Shown here: piece by piece, positions 1 through 4,946 of the stretch
How the letters are laid out: each line of letters starts with the position of its first letter
How positions within the stretch are numbered: the first letter of the stretch is position 1
Assembly (NCBI GenBank): GCA_030668465.1
Contig: DAOUTX010000053.1
Location: forward strand, 1 to 7,109
Source: Atribacterota bacterium
GTDB lineage: Bacteria > Atribacterota > Phoenicimicrobiia > Phoenicimicrobiales > Phoenicimicrobiaceae
Length of the DNA stretch: 7,109 bases
Direction of reading: 5' to 3'
Made by a program: the position numbers and the translations under genes
Notes under the pieces: model-generated
The model's database searches: none
Seen by the model: only the letters and a program-made list of their open reading frames with translations
What the model was told of the DNA's origin: nothing

Positions 1-636
1 ACAGCGATTAGAAGCTTCTTTATCTCCAGCTAAAGCTAAAGAAACACCACAACAATCAGTTTTAGTTAGATAATCTACAGGAGTAGCTCCTAAAGCTTCA
101 ATATATTGATCATAAAATTCTGGATCTCCCGGGTTATCAAACTTTAATATTTCATTAGGCATCAGAAGATGGCATCCGGGATGACCGGCAACCTTAAGAC
201 CAGTTAAGGGTGTTTTAACCATTTTTTTTAGATGATCTAATCCAATGTCTTCTTTTAATACTTGTAAAAAATGTCTTGTCTTTATGGTACCCTTAAATTC
301 CCTACCAATATTTTTTAATGTCCTATTTATCGCTTCTTTCAGTGCTGGTTCGTTTTTTAGTTTATGATTTACAATGGCTAATGTATTTTCACAACCATTA
401 CATAAAGTCATAATATTTAACTTTTTTTCTTCAGCAATCGTAATATTTCGAGCAGCTGCAGACATCCAAAAATATTGATTAGCCCCCTTAAGCCGTATCG
501 GATCAGGACAACAGGTAAATTCATCGGATTCAATTAAATTAATACCAATTTCCGGTAACACTTCTAAAGCTAATTTCTCTACATTCGGTAAACTGGCTGG
601 AATGGTACATCCTTTAAAAAATAAATAGTTAAACAT
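1..636 (-). CDS. hdrB: Heterodisulfide reductase subunit B-like protein (CCG domains), C-terminus cut by window edge
   Basis: Partial: 212 codons are visible and the frame is open to base 1, so the C-terminus is missing. HdrB proteins are usually about 290-300 residues. The protein starts MFNYLFFKGCTIP. Its first cysteine-rich CCG motif is complete (C10, C42-C43, C79, C82). The second is incomplete (C155, C195-C196), and its last two cysteines should lie beyond the edge. In characterised HdrB each motif ligates a non-cubane [4Fe-4S] cluster where a heterodisulfide or similar disulfide is reduced; HdrB receives electrons through HdrC from the flavoprotein HdrA. The ATG lies 2 bp after the hdrC stop, with a GAGG ribosome site inside the last hdrC codons, so the two are co-translated or tightly coupled. 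In a bacterium the substrate is unlikely to be CoM-CoB; the physiological partner is unknown. The family call is secure, the substrate is not. Confidence 0.93.
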   Translation of the reverse strand, partial: MFNYLFFKGCTIPASLPNVEKLALEVLPEIGINLIESDEFTCCPDPIRLKGANQYFWMSAAARNITIAEEKKLNIMTLCNGCENTLAIVNHKLKNEPALKEAINRTLKNIGREFKGTIKTRHFLQVLKEDIGLDHLKKMVKTPLTGLKVAGHPGCHLLMPNEILKFDNPGDPEFYDQYIEALGATPVDYLTKTDCCGVSLALAGDKEASNRC

Positions 637-638
637 TA

Positions 639-1121
639 TTAATTAACCTCTTTTCTTTCTAAACCAGCTTTTTCAGCTAACACATTTAATTCTTTAACCG
701 CTTTTTCATTTTTCTTTACTTCTTTCAACCCAGCTCTTTTTCGGATCATATTAGCAAATTTTATACTATAAACGGTACTTTCTTGTAAAAGCTGTTCTAC
801 TAAACGGTAGACAATTGAGGGAGCCAGGCCTTCTTGATAAGATTTTTCTTTTAAATTGGTAAATACTTCAGTAGGATTAGCATCCTGGGGACAAGTAATA
901 ACACATTTTTCACAAGCACAACACATCCAAACATCATTTAATGCTTCCGGTTTTTCTGCTTCAAAAAGTTGGGTTATAAAAGAATCTTCTAAGTTATATT
1001 TTTTTACATGTTGAGTAATTGGACAAAATTTGGAACAAGTAGAACATTTAAAGCAAACCTCAATTGCTTTGTTTTTTTTCGTAATTTCGTTCTTTTCGTA
1101 TTTTAGCCGTAGAACCTTCAT
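639..1121 (-). CDS. hdrC: Heterodisulfide reductase subunit C-like 4Fe-4S protein
   Basis: 160-residue soluble iron-sulfur protein. Two classical [4Fe-4S] motifs are visible: C23-x2-C26-x2-C29-x3-C33-P and C67-x2-C70-x2-C73-x3-C77-P, with an extra cysteine at C68. The rest is a charged helical C-terminal tail (about 90-160). Length and layout match HdrC, the electron wire between flavoprotein HdrA and the catalytic HdrB. There is no membrane helix, so it resembles the soluble HdrABC type rather than the membrane HdrDE or Dsr type. The start is supported by AGGAGG at 1128-1133, 6 nt before the ATG. hdrB follows 2 bp after the stop, giving the hdrC-hdrB order common in Hdr operons; hdrA or another electron-input subunit is expected beyond the left edge. 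A weak TATATT (1165-1170) upstream could be its -10, but no convincing -35 is seen. Confidence 0.93.
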   Translation of the reverse strand: MKVLRLKYEKNEITKKNKAIEVCFKCSTCSKFCPITQHVKKYNLEDSFITQLFEAEKPEALNDVWMCCACEKCVITCPQDANPTEVFTNLKEKSYQEGLAPSIVYRLVEQLLQESTVYSIKFANMIRKRAGLKEVKKNEKAVKELNVLAEKAGLERKEVN

Positions 1122-1186
1122 TTTTTTCCTCCTGATTGAAAAAAGTTTCTATTTTAAACTAATAAATATAAAAAAGTTCTAAATTC

Positions 1187-1227
1187 AGTTAAAGGCAGAC
1201 TAGAAGTTGTCTAATCTGCCTTTAACT
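1187..1227 (-). terminator. Strong hairpin between the PEGA-protein gene and hdrC, probable terminator
   Basis: The arms AGTTAAAGGCAGA (1187-1199) and TCTGCCTTTAACT (1215-1227) pair perfectly over 13 bp. One mismatch (1200/1214), three more pairs and a 7-nt loop (1204-1210) complete the hairpin. It lies downstream of the PEGA gene and just upstream of hdrC, so it probably ends the former transcript. On the minus strand the next bases are GAATTTAGAAC and only then a T run, so the U-tract is displaced by about 11 nt and the terminator is not canonical. It could also be a small dispersed palindrome. Confidence 0.5.
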
Positions 1228-1325
1228 TCCATTTATAAATAATCTAGAAAACTCTAATAAGTTTCTTTTCTTTTCGGTATTTTCCTTTTTTTTCTTATCA
1301 TTAAATATTTTCCAATAAAATTGTT

Positions 1326-2618
1326 TTAATATTCTATTTCTTTCAGCTCTACATAGATAGAAGTAGTCTCACCGGCATATATCCAAATATCTTCTACCCA
1401 GGTTCTATACTCATCCTTAATTAAAGTGATTTCGTATACTTTTTCTTTGAATTCCTCTAAGATTTTTGGTTGAGAAGATAAAGTAGCTGCCTTATAAGTT
1501 CCATTTACAAATATTTTTGCTCCACTTACATTACAGTAAACAGCAATAGAACCATAGTTAATTTCAGAAACTAAATAAGCAGAGACCATATGAGTTTGGT
1601 TGGCTGTAACCATTATGGTACTAATCCAATCCAGATAACCATCTTTGGTGATTAATAATTCATGGTAACCTTCTGCGACTTTCTTTATTTCTACCGACTT
1701 GTTAGCAGAAGTTCTTTTTTTATAGCTTCCATCTAAATACATTTTAGCATTACCCTGATTGCAGTAAACAGAGATTGAACCATATACAGGCAAAGGAATT
1801 AAATCAGCAGAAACCGTAGTGGTTCGAGAAGGTGATACTGAGACATAACTACTCCAATCCTGATAACTGGTCTTTACTAATTTAATCTGATGCTGACCTG
1901 CAGTAACTCTGTCTAAGTTTAAGGGAGTCACTCCTCTATAAACATTATCCAGGTATACTTTGGCTCCTTGAGGATGGGAAGTTGCTATAATCCTGCCATA
2001 ATAAGTGGGAGGAGTTATTATTCTTACCGTATAACTCAATATATTACTCGAAGTCCAGGCAGTGGGAGGTATGGACACTATTATACCCTTAATGGTTTTG
2101 GTAAAGTGTTTATAATCTTTGCTTATTTCTGGCATAAATTTTTTAGAAATAAGATCCCTTTCCCTATCACTTAAAAACATAGGTCTGGTAGTAGCGAATC
2201 CCTGAACATATTCAATCCCTGGTCTGGTATTTGGGTCAAGTACCCCTTCAATAGATTTAATTTCTCCCGCTCTTAAAAAATTACGTGGTGAATACCGATT
2301 GGGGAAGATAATTTTTACTCTGCCTTCAGTATCATAGTTATAAAGTACTACATAGGAATCCCGAGAAGTCTGGAAGGAAATCTTAATCTTCTCCCCAGGG
2401 GCATAAGTAGCTCCTCTTTCTTTATCCAGCCACAATCTGAGAGAAAATGGGGGATGAGGATTGATAACTTGAATGCTTTTCATCTTTTCGACTTCCTTCG
2501 GGCTGGGGCTTTGAGCAAAATTAATTCCGGAAATACCCAACCAAAGAAAAATTATTAGAGCAATAAAAATGCAGGCAAATATTTTCCTTTTCTTTTGAAA
2601 CAATATACTTCTTGACAT
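1326..2618 (-). CDS. Secreted DUF4384-like protein with three PEGA repeats
   Basis: 430-residue exported protein. The start at 2618 is chosen because AAGGAGG (2628-2634) lies 9 nt upstream. An in-frame ATG 13 codons earlier (2657) has no SD and falls in tandem-repeat DNA. A lysine/arginine-rich n-region (9-12) and hydrophobic stretch (about 13-30) form a signal peptide, with likely cleavage after A35. Residues about 57-150 resemble DUF4384: PGEKIKISFQTSRDSYVVL, then YNYDTEGRVKIIFPNRYS. Three PEGA-type beta repeats begin at Y207, Y279 and Y355 (YGxI, then AKxYxDxxYxG). The second and third are most alike and each has one cysteine at the equivalent site (C286, C362). PEGA domains occur in surface and S-layer-like proteins and probably bind wall or other surface partners; no catalytic motif is seen. 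It stands alone between a hairpin and a long repeat-filled gap. The exact function is unknown. Confidence 0.88.
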   Translation of the reverse strand: MSRSILFQKKRKIFACIFIALIIFLWLGISGINFAQSPSPKEVEKMKSIQVINPHPPFSLRLWLDKERGATYAPGEKIKISFQTSRDSYVVLYNYDTEGRVKIIFPNRYSPRNFLRAGEIKSIEGVLDPNTRPGIEYVQGFATTRPMFLSDRERDLISKKFMPEISKDYKHFTKTIKGIIVSIPPTAWTSSNILSYTVRIITPPTYYGRIIATSHPQGAKVYLDNVYRGVTPLNLDRVTAGQHQIKLVKTSYQDWSSYVSVSPSRTTTVSADLIPLPVYGSISVYCNQGNAKMYLDGSYKKRTSANKSVEIKKVAEGYHELLITKDGYLDWISTIMVTANQTHMVSAYLVSEINYGSIAVYCNVSGAKIFVNGTYKAATLSSQPKILEEFKEKVYEITLIKDEYRTWVEDIWIYAGETTSIYVELKEIEY

Positions 2619-2627
2619 CTTTAAAAA

Positions 2628-2634
2628 CCTCCTT
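2628..2634 (-). promoter_or_regulatory. Ribosome binding site that fixes the PEGA-protein start
   Basis: AAGGAGG on the minus strand, 9 nt before the ATG at 2618. The upstream in-frame ATG at 2657 has no comparable site, so the shorter protein (430 rather than 443 residues) is preferred. Confidence 0.85.
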
Positions 2635-2643
2635 TTTCTTCGT

Positions 2644-2664
2644 ATATCATATATCACATATCGT
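2644..2664. repeat. Three tandem heptamers ATATC(A/G)N
   Basis: Seen directly: ATATCAT, ATATCAC, ATATCGT, three contiguous 7-nt units. The array starts 9 nt upstream of the PEGA-gene SD, so it lies in the leader or promoter of that gene. Confidence 0.75.
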
Positions 2665-2672
2665 AAAAAATT

Positions 2673-2703
2673 GGTTAGTTGGTTACTTAGTTAGCTAGTT
2701 AGG
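2673..2703. repeat. Degenerate tetranucleotide tandem repeat (RGTT)
   Basis: Reading in fours from 2673 gives GGTT AGTT GGTT ACTT AGTT AGCT AGTT AGG, nearly eight units of a degenerate AGTT repeat. It lies upstream of the heptamer array and the PEGA gene. Confidence 0.75.
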
Positions 2704-2752
2704 AAAACGAATTCAAGATAGAAAATTAATTTATTGTTTATAGTTTTTAAAC

Positions 2753-2789
2753 GAGATTACCGCGGTCCCCATGGTCGCTCGTAATGACA
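2753..2789 (-). repeat. Short interspersed palindromic repeat, copy 1
   Basis: The minus strand reads TGTCATTACGAGCGACC, then CGCGGTAATCTC. This resembles the GTCATTGCGAGCG...GCGCGGCAATCTC class of dispersed intergenic repeats known from many bacterial genomes. A related sequence starts at 7052 on the opposite strand, sharing GTCATT(A/G)CGA and CGCGG(T/C)AATC. It is non-coding and more GC-rich than its surroundings. Confidence 0.65.
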
Positions 2790-2796
2790 TTTTAAA

Positions 2797-2819
2797 CTGG
2801 AGAAACGCCTGTCCTCCAG
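2797..2819. repeat. Small hairpin CTGGAG/CTCCAG
   Basis: CTGGAG (2797-2802) and CTCCAG (2814-2819) form a 6-bp stem over an 11-nt loop. It sits between two other palindromic elements, without a T-run on either strand that would make it a good terminator, so it is treated as part of the repeat cluster. Confidence 0.45.
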
Positions 2820-2836
2820 AATTTATGATTTTATTT

Positions 2837-2909
2837 TGTAGGGAGCGGATTTATTCACCCCGGGCTATTTGATGTTTTTTTAGCGTGTTCGATGAATCGA
2901 ACCACTACC
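2837..2909. repeat. MITE-like inverted-repeat element, about 73 bp
   Basis: The left end reads TGTAGGGAGCGGATTTATTC and the right end, reverse-complemented, reads GGTAGTGGTTCGATTCATCG. The two ends match imperfectly over about 25 bp (GTAG, then GGAT/CGATTxAT, then C-rich). Inside the right arm GTTCGAT-GA-ATCGAAC (2887-2902) is a perfect palindrome. There is no coding capacity and no obvious target-site duplication. It resembles the GTAGGGGCGGATTTATCCGCCC type of dispersed element; membership of a specific family is inferred. Confidence 0.55.
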
Positions 2910-2966
2910 TTAATTCAAGGACATGCCTTTCCCTTTTACACGAGGATGGGTCCGCCTGCCCTGCTA

Positions 2967-3001
2967 ACGACTAACTGACCACTATTCACTATCGACTATA
3001 T
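2967..3001 (-). repeat. Period-7 repeat, opposite orientation
   Basis: Reading in sevens on the plus strand from 2967 gives ACGACTA ACTGACC ACTATTC ACTATCG ACTATAT. ACT recurs every 7 nt at 2974, 2981, 2988 and 2995. On the minus strand this is the same AGT-per-heptamer pattern as the array at 6976-7038, including an exact shared TAGTGAATAGTG. Confidence 0.65.
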
Positions 3002-3226
3002 TAACCGGGTAACTGTCTAACTACTCTTACGTTATCCATTTATTTTTTATTATACCATAAAAAATAAGCAAAAATACCCCGTAAAATCAAAGAGATACTA
3101 AATTATTTTCCTTGCTAAACACTTAGAACCCTAATTTAAATAAAGACTTTGAGACTTTTTTTACAAATAAATTACCCTCAGTAGGTTAAAACACTTGCAA
3201 TATATAGCAATTTCTTTTATAATTAC

Positions 3227-3270
3227 TCAAGATATTTTTATTTTATATAGGTAATAAATCTCTATCTTGA
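3227..3270 (+). promoter_or_regulatory. Inverted repeat overlapping the HU promoter -35
   Basis: TCAAGATA (3227-3234) pairs with TATCTTGA (3263-3270), and inside it TTTATT (3237-3242) pairs with AATAAA (3253-3258). The right arm overlaps the candidate -35 TTGAAT at 3267, so this could be an operator. It might equally be chance in AT-rich DNA. Confidence 0.35.
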
Positions 3271-3294
3271 ATGACAATTTGAGTTAAATATATT
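3267..3294 (+). promoter_or_regulatory. Candidate sigma70-type promoter for HU
   Basis: TTGAAT (3267-3272), 16-nt spacer, TATATT (3289-3294). This would start transcription near 3301 and leave a leader of about 180 nt before HU. A perfect TATAAT at 3378-3383 is a second candidate -10, but no good -35 is seen 16-18 nt before it. Confidence 0.4.
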
Positions 3295-3298
3295 AAAA

Positions 3299-3418
3299 AT
3301 GCTTGAAAATACTACTTTTTCTAAAAAAAACTAAAAATAATTCCTAAAAAAAGAAGGATTTTATAAAATGCTTGTAGTATAATATATAAGTAGTAACAAT
3401 GAAATGCTTACAAATACT
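3299..3418 (+). repeat. Three ATGCTT-type repeats upstream of HU
   Basis: ATGCTTGAAAATACT (3299-3313) and ATGCTTACAAATACT (3404-3418) match at 13 of 15 positions. A third, weaker copy ATGCTTGTAGTATAA (3368-3382) overlaps the TATAAT at 3378. Spacings are 69 and 36 nt. They may be protein-binding sites for control of HU, which is inference. Confidence 0.4.
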
Positions 3419-3483
3419 TATATTTTGCCCCTATTTTTATAGGGTATTTCGTTTGTTTGAAAAAATGAAAGGAGGTGTAAACA

Positions 3484-3756
3484 ATGAACAAAGGCGAATT
3501 AATCGATAATGTAGCAAGTGAAATCGGTGTTACCAAACGGGAAGCCAAAAAAGCTGTCGAATGTGTATTCGAAACTATTACTGATTGCTTAGCAAAGGGT
3601 GACGCAGTTAGGTTGGTAGGATTCGGAACTTTTGGTGCCAGACAAAGAGCTGCTCGAGACGCTAGAAACCCACGTACTGGCGAAAAAATCAGAGTACAAG
3701 CTATGAAAGTACCTTTCTTCAAAGCAGGCAAGGAATTAAAAGAGAAGGTAAAATAA
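3484..3756 (+). CDS. hup: DNA-binding protein HU
   Basis: 90-residue nucleoid protein of the HU/IHF family, full length for the family. The N-terminal helical dimerisation part (1-40) begins MNKGELIDNVASEIGVTKRE. The GFGTF turn (46-50) leads into the beta arm (about 52-75). The arm carries the signature R61-N62-P63-R64-T65-G66; in the family the arm proline intercalates into the DNA minor groove. The C-terminal helix follows VPFFKAGKELK. HU binds DNA with little sequence preference as a dimer, bending and compacting it. The SD AAAGGAGGTG at 3468-3477 is near perfect, with 7 nt between AGGAGGT and the ATG. It is the only plus-strand gene here, monocistronic, and convergent with the Asp23 gene. 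A 6-bp hairpin CCCTAT/ATAGGG (3429-3444) sits in its leader. Confidence 0.97.
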   Translation: MNKGELIDNVASEIGVTKREAKKAVECVFETITDCLAKGDAVRLVGFGTFGARQRAARDARNPRTGEKIRVQAMKVPFFKAGKELKEKVK

Positions 3757-3792
3757 AAAAGTATTTTAATTATATTAACAGATTTAATTGTA

Positions 3793-3836
3793 AATAGGCC
3801 TATCCAGGTAATTTTTTAATACCTGATAGGCCTATT
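3793..3836. terminator. Shared hairpin between convergent HU and Asp23 genes
   Basis: AATAGGCCTATC (3793-3804) pairs with GATAGGCCTATT (3825-3836) over 12 bp. A bulged C and five further pairs (AGGTA/TACCT) close on a loop of nine bases (3811-3819). Lying midway between two convergent stops, it probably ends both transcripts. Neither side has a long U-tract. Each arm contains the self-complementary ATAGGCCTAT, so that decamer also occurs as a direct repeat. Confidence 0.6.
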
Positions 3837-3851
3837 CCTTTGATATATCGA

Positions 3852-4313
3852 CTACTTCTTTTCTTCTATGTGTACACCTTGAATATTTACATTTACCTCG
3901 GTAACTTTAAGTCCAGTTTTGGTTTCTAATTCCCCTTTTACCTTCTTCTGAATTTCTTTAGCTACGTCAATTATTATGGAACCATATTCTAAAATAACCG
4001 AAATAGTGGTAGAAACTTCTTTGTTTTCTCTAAGGTCAACATTTATCCCTTTTTCTAATTCTTTGGTCCCCAGTAAAGTTCCTATCCCGCCTTTGGCGCG
4101 AGTAGCTAAACCGGCTACCCCGGGTAAACCGATTACTGTCCGACTAATTATGGTCGCTATTACCTCGGGTACAATATTAACTTCTCCCAAAATTTCTTTT
4201 GTCTTAACTTTTTCTTCTTTCTTCTCTTCTTTCTTTATTTCCTCAGCTATTTTTTCGGTTTTCTGGGTAGGCACATCCTCTATTTTCTCTTTTTTCTCCT
4301 TTTTTTTATCCAT
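3852..4313 (-). CDS. Asp23/Gls24 family (alkaline-shock, envelope stress) protein with a Lys/Glu-rich N-terminal extension
   Basis: 153 residues. The Asp23/Gls24 (DUF322) core spans about 41-150: GEVNIVPEVIATIISRTV (43-60), GLPGVAGLA (62-70), and the EYGSIIIDVAKEIQKKVKGE segment (109-128), ending VTEVNVNIQGVHIE. Family members are small cytoplasmic or membrane-associated proteins linked to envelope stress and, in some Firmicutes, to lipid metabolism control. Residues 1-40 are low complexity: 26 of 40 are Lys or Glu, with no hydrophobic anchor. The ATG lacks a well-placed SD: GGAG lies 13 nt upstream, adjoining a run of seven G (4329-4335). There is no alternative ATG, GTG or TTG between an in-frame TAG upstream and this ATG. 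It follows spoVS on the same strand after about 160 bp and a hairpin. Confidence 0.87.
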   Translation of the reverse strand: MDKKKEKKEKIEDVPTQKTEKIAEEIKKEEKKEEKVKTKEILGEVNIVPEVIATIISRTVIGLPGVAGLATRAKGGIGTLLGTKELEKGINVDLRENKEVSTTISVILEYGSIIIDVAKEIQKKVKGELETKTGLKVTEVNVNIQGVHIEEKK

Positions 4314-4437
4314 ACTAATCTTAATTCTCCCCCCCTTACTCTAATACTTTTTAAATCTTCTCTTTCTGTAAAATTACTTTAGCTATAAATTACTTTCTAA
4401 GTTAATCCCATATTTTTAATAACTTCTTAATTCTTCC

Positions 4438-4461
4438 TGTCACTTTTCACCTGAAGTGACA
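4438..4461 (-). terminator. Hairpin between spoVS and the Asp23 gene
   Basis: TGTCACTT (4438-4445) pairs with AAGTGACA (4454-4461), an 8-bp stem over an 8-nt loop, 17 nt after the spoVS stop on the minus strand. No U-tract follows (GGAAGAATTAAG), so it may be a weak or factor-assisted terminator, or an RNA-stability element between two co-transcribed genes. Confidence 0.4.
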
Positions 4462-4477
4462 TCGGTAATATAATCTT

Positions 4478-4738
4478 TTATCCTGGTTTGACCAAAAATT
4501 TAATAGCGGTCCTTTCTTCTCCTTCAATTTCTACATCTACAAAAGCTGGTATACAGATTAAATCAACACCACTAGTTGCGGTAAAACCTCGAGCAATAGC
4601 AATCGCCTTAACTGCCTGATTTACTGCCCCTGCCCCAATTGCTTGTAATTCTGCTTTTCCTTCTTCCCGTATTACTCCTGCTAAGGCACCGGCTACTGCT
4701 TTAGGATTCGACTTAGATGAGACCTTTAACAGCTCCAT
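4478..4738 (-). CDS. spoVS: Stage V sporulation protein S
   Basis: 86 residues, exactly the family length and recognisable end to end: MELLKVSSKSNPKAVAGALA, then QAIGAGAVNQAVKAIAIARG (32-51), SGVDLICIPAF (56-66) and GEERTAIKFLV (73-83). SpoVS is a small Alba-like-fold protein, presumed to bind nucleic acid. In Bacillus it affects spore-coat and septation steps. It is also kept in many non-sporulating lineages, so its presence alone does not prove sporulation here. SD AAGGAGG at 4747-4753 lies 8 nt before the ATG. The radical SAM gene lies upstream on the same strand, 208 bp away. That gap contains a possible promoter and an SD with no reading frame. Confidence 0.96.
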   Translation of the reverse strand: MELLKVSSKSNPKAVAGALAGVIREEGKAELQAIGAGAVNQAVKAIAIARGFTATSGVDLICIPAFVDVEIEGEERTAIKFLVKPG

Positions 4739-4871
4739 TCGTTTTTCCTCCTTATAATATTGAATGCTTTATAAAATATCCACATCTACTAATCTATGTA
4801 TGCTATTTTTGTTAACTTTTGTTTCTCGCTCTTTTCACTCTTTTGCAGCCTGAGGAATACCTATTTTTTAA

Positions 4872-4880
4872 ATCACCTCC
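4872..4880 (-). promoter_or_regulatory. Orphan Shine-Dalgarno GGAGGTGAT with no reading frame
   Basis: The minus strand reads GGAGGTGAT, complementary over 9 nt to the usual 16S rRNA 3' end. No ATG, GTG or TTG follows at a usable distance; the only GTG is inside the site and is followed at once by TAA. The nearest frame begins with ATA and is nine codons long. It may be a decayed leader ORF or a ribosome-binding regulatory element in the spoVS leader. Confidence 0.5.
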
Positions 4881-4919
4881 AATTATTATATTCGAAAATC
4901 TATGGTACATTTTATTTCA

Positions 4920-4928
4920 ATTATAACA
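4920..4928 (-). promoter_or_regulatory. Candidate extended -10 promoter for spoVS
   Basis: The minus strand reads TGTTATAAT, a perfect TATAAT (4920-4925) preceded by TGn, just after the radical SAM stop. The -35 region is only A/T-rich. A second TATAAT lies at 4885-4890 with a TTGAAA 24 nt upstream, which is too far. If the first is used, the spoVS leader is about 175 nt and includes the orphan SD. Confidence 0.35.
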
Positions 4929-4946
4929 CATTTAGTTTATATTATT

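Larger units (their letters stand above)
2619..3483. other. 865-bp gene-free region: repeat cluster (left) and HU promoter region (right)
   Basis: No credible coding sequence was found on either strand. From about 2640 to 3030 it holds simple tandem repeats and small palindromic elements, listed separately, and its base composition is more GC-rich and patchy than the flanks. From about 3040 to 3200 it is plain AT-rich DNA in which I see nothing but a GACTTTGAGACTTT direct repeat near 3147. From about 3220 it carries the likely HU promoter, a hairpin, and three copies of an ATGCTT-type repeat. No tRNA, rRNA or CRISPR structure was recognised. Confidence 0.8.

Noticed and set aside
1968..2174. 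68-codon open frame on the plus strand
   Set aside because: Lies entirely antisense to the DUF4384/PEGA gene, has no SD and no recognisable domain.
2619..2657. 13-residue N-terminal extension of the PEGA protein from the ATG at 2657
   Set aside because: No SD at 2657, the extension overlaps the real SD and the heptamers, and the start at 2618 has AAGGAGG at 9 nt.
3061..3220. Possible RNA gene or riboswitch in the AT-rich spacer
   Set aside because: No conserved helix set, tRNA arm or T-loop motif found; only a GACTTTGAGACTTT direct repeat.
3408..3731. 107-codon open frame on the minus strand
   Set aside because: Antisense shadow of HU, which is unmistakable on the plus strand.
3976..4344. 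122-codon open frame on the plus strand
   Set aside because: Antisense to the Asp23 gene; its Ser/Phe-rich C-terminus is the complement of the Lys/Glu-rich extension.
4478..4738. Reading spoVS as proof of a spore-former
   Set aside because: SpoVS occurs in many non-sporulating bacteria, and no other sporulation gene is in the window.
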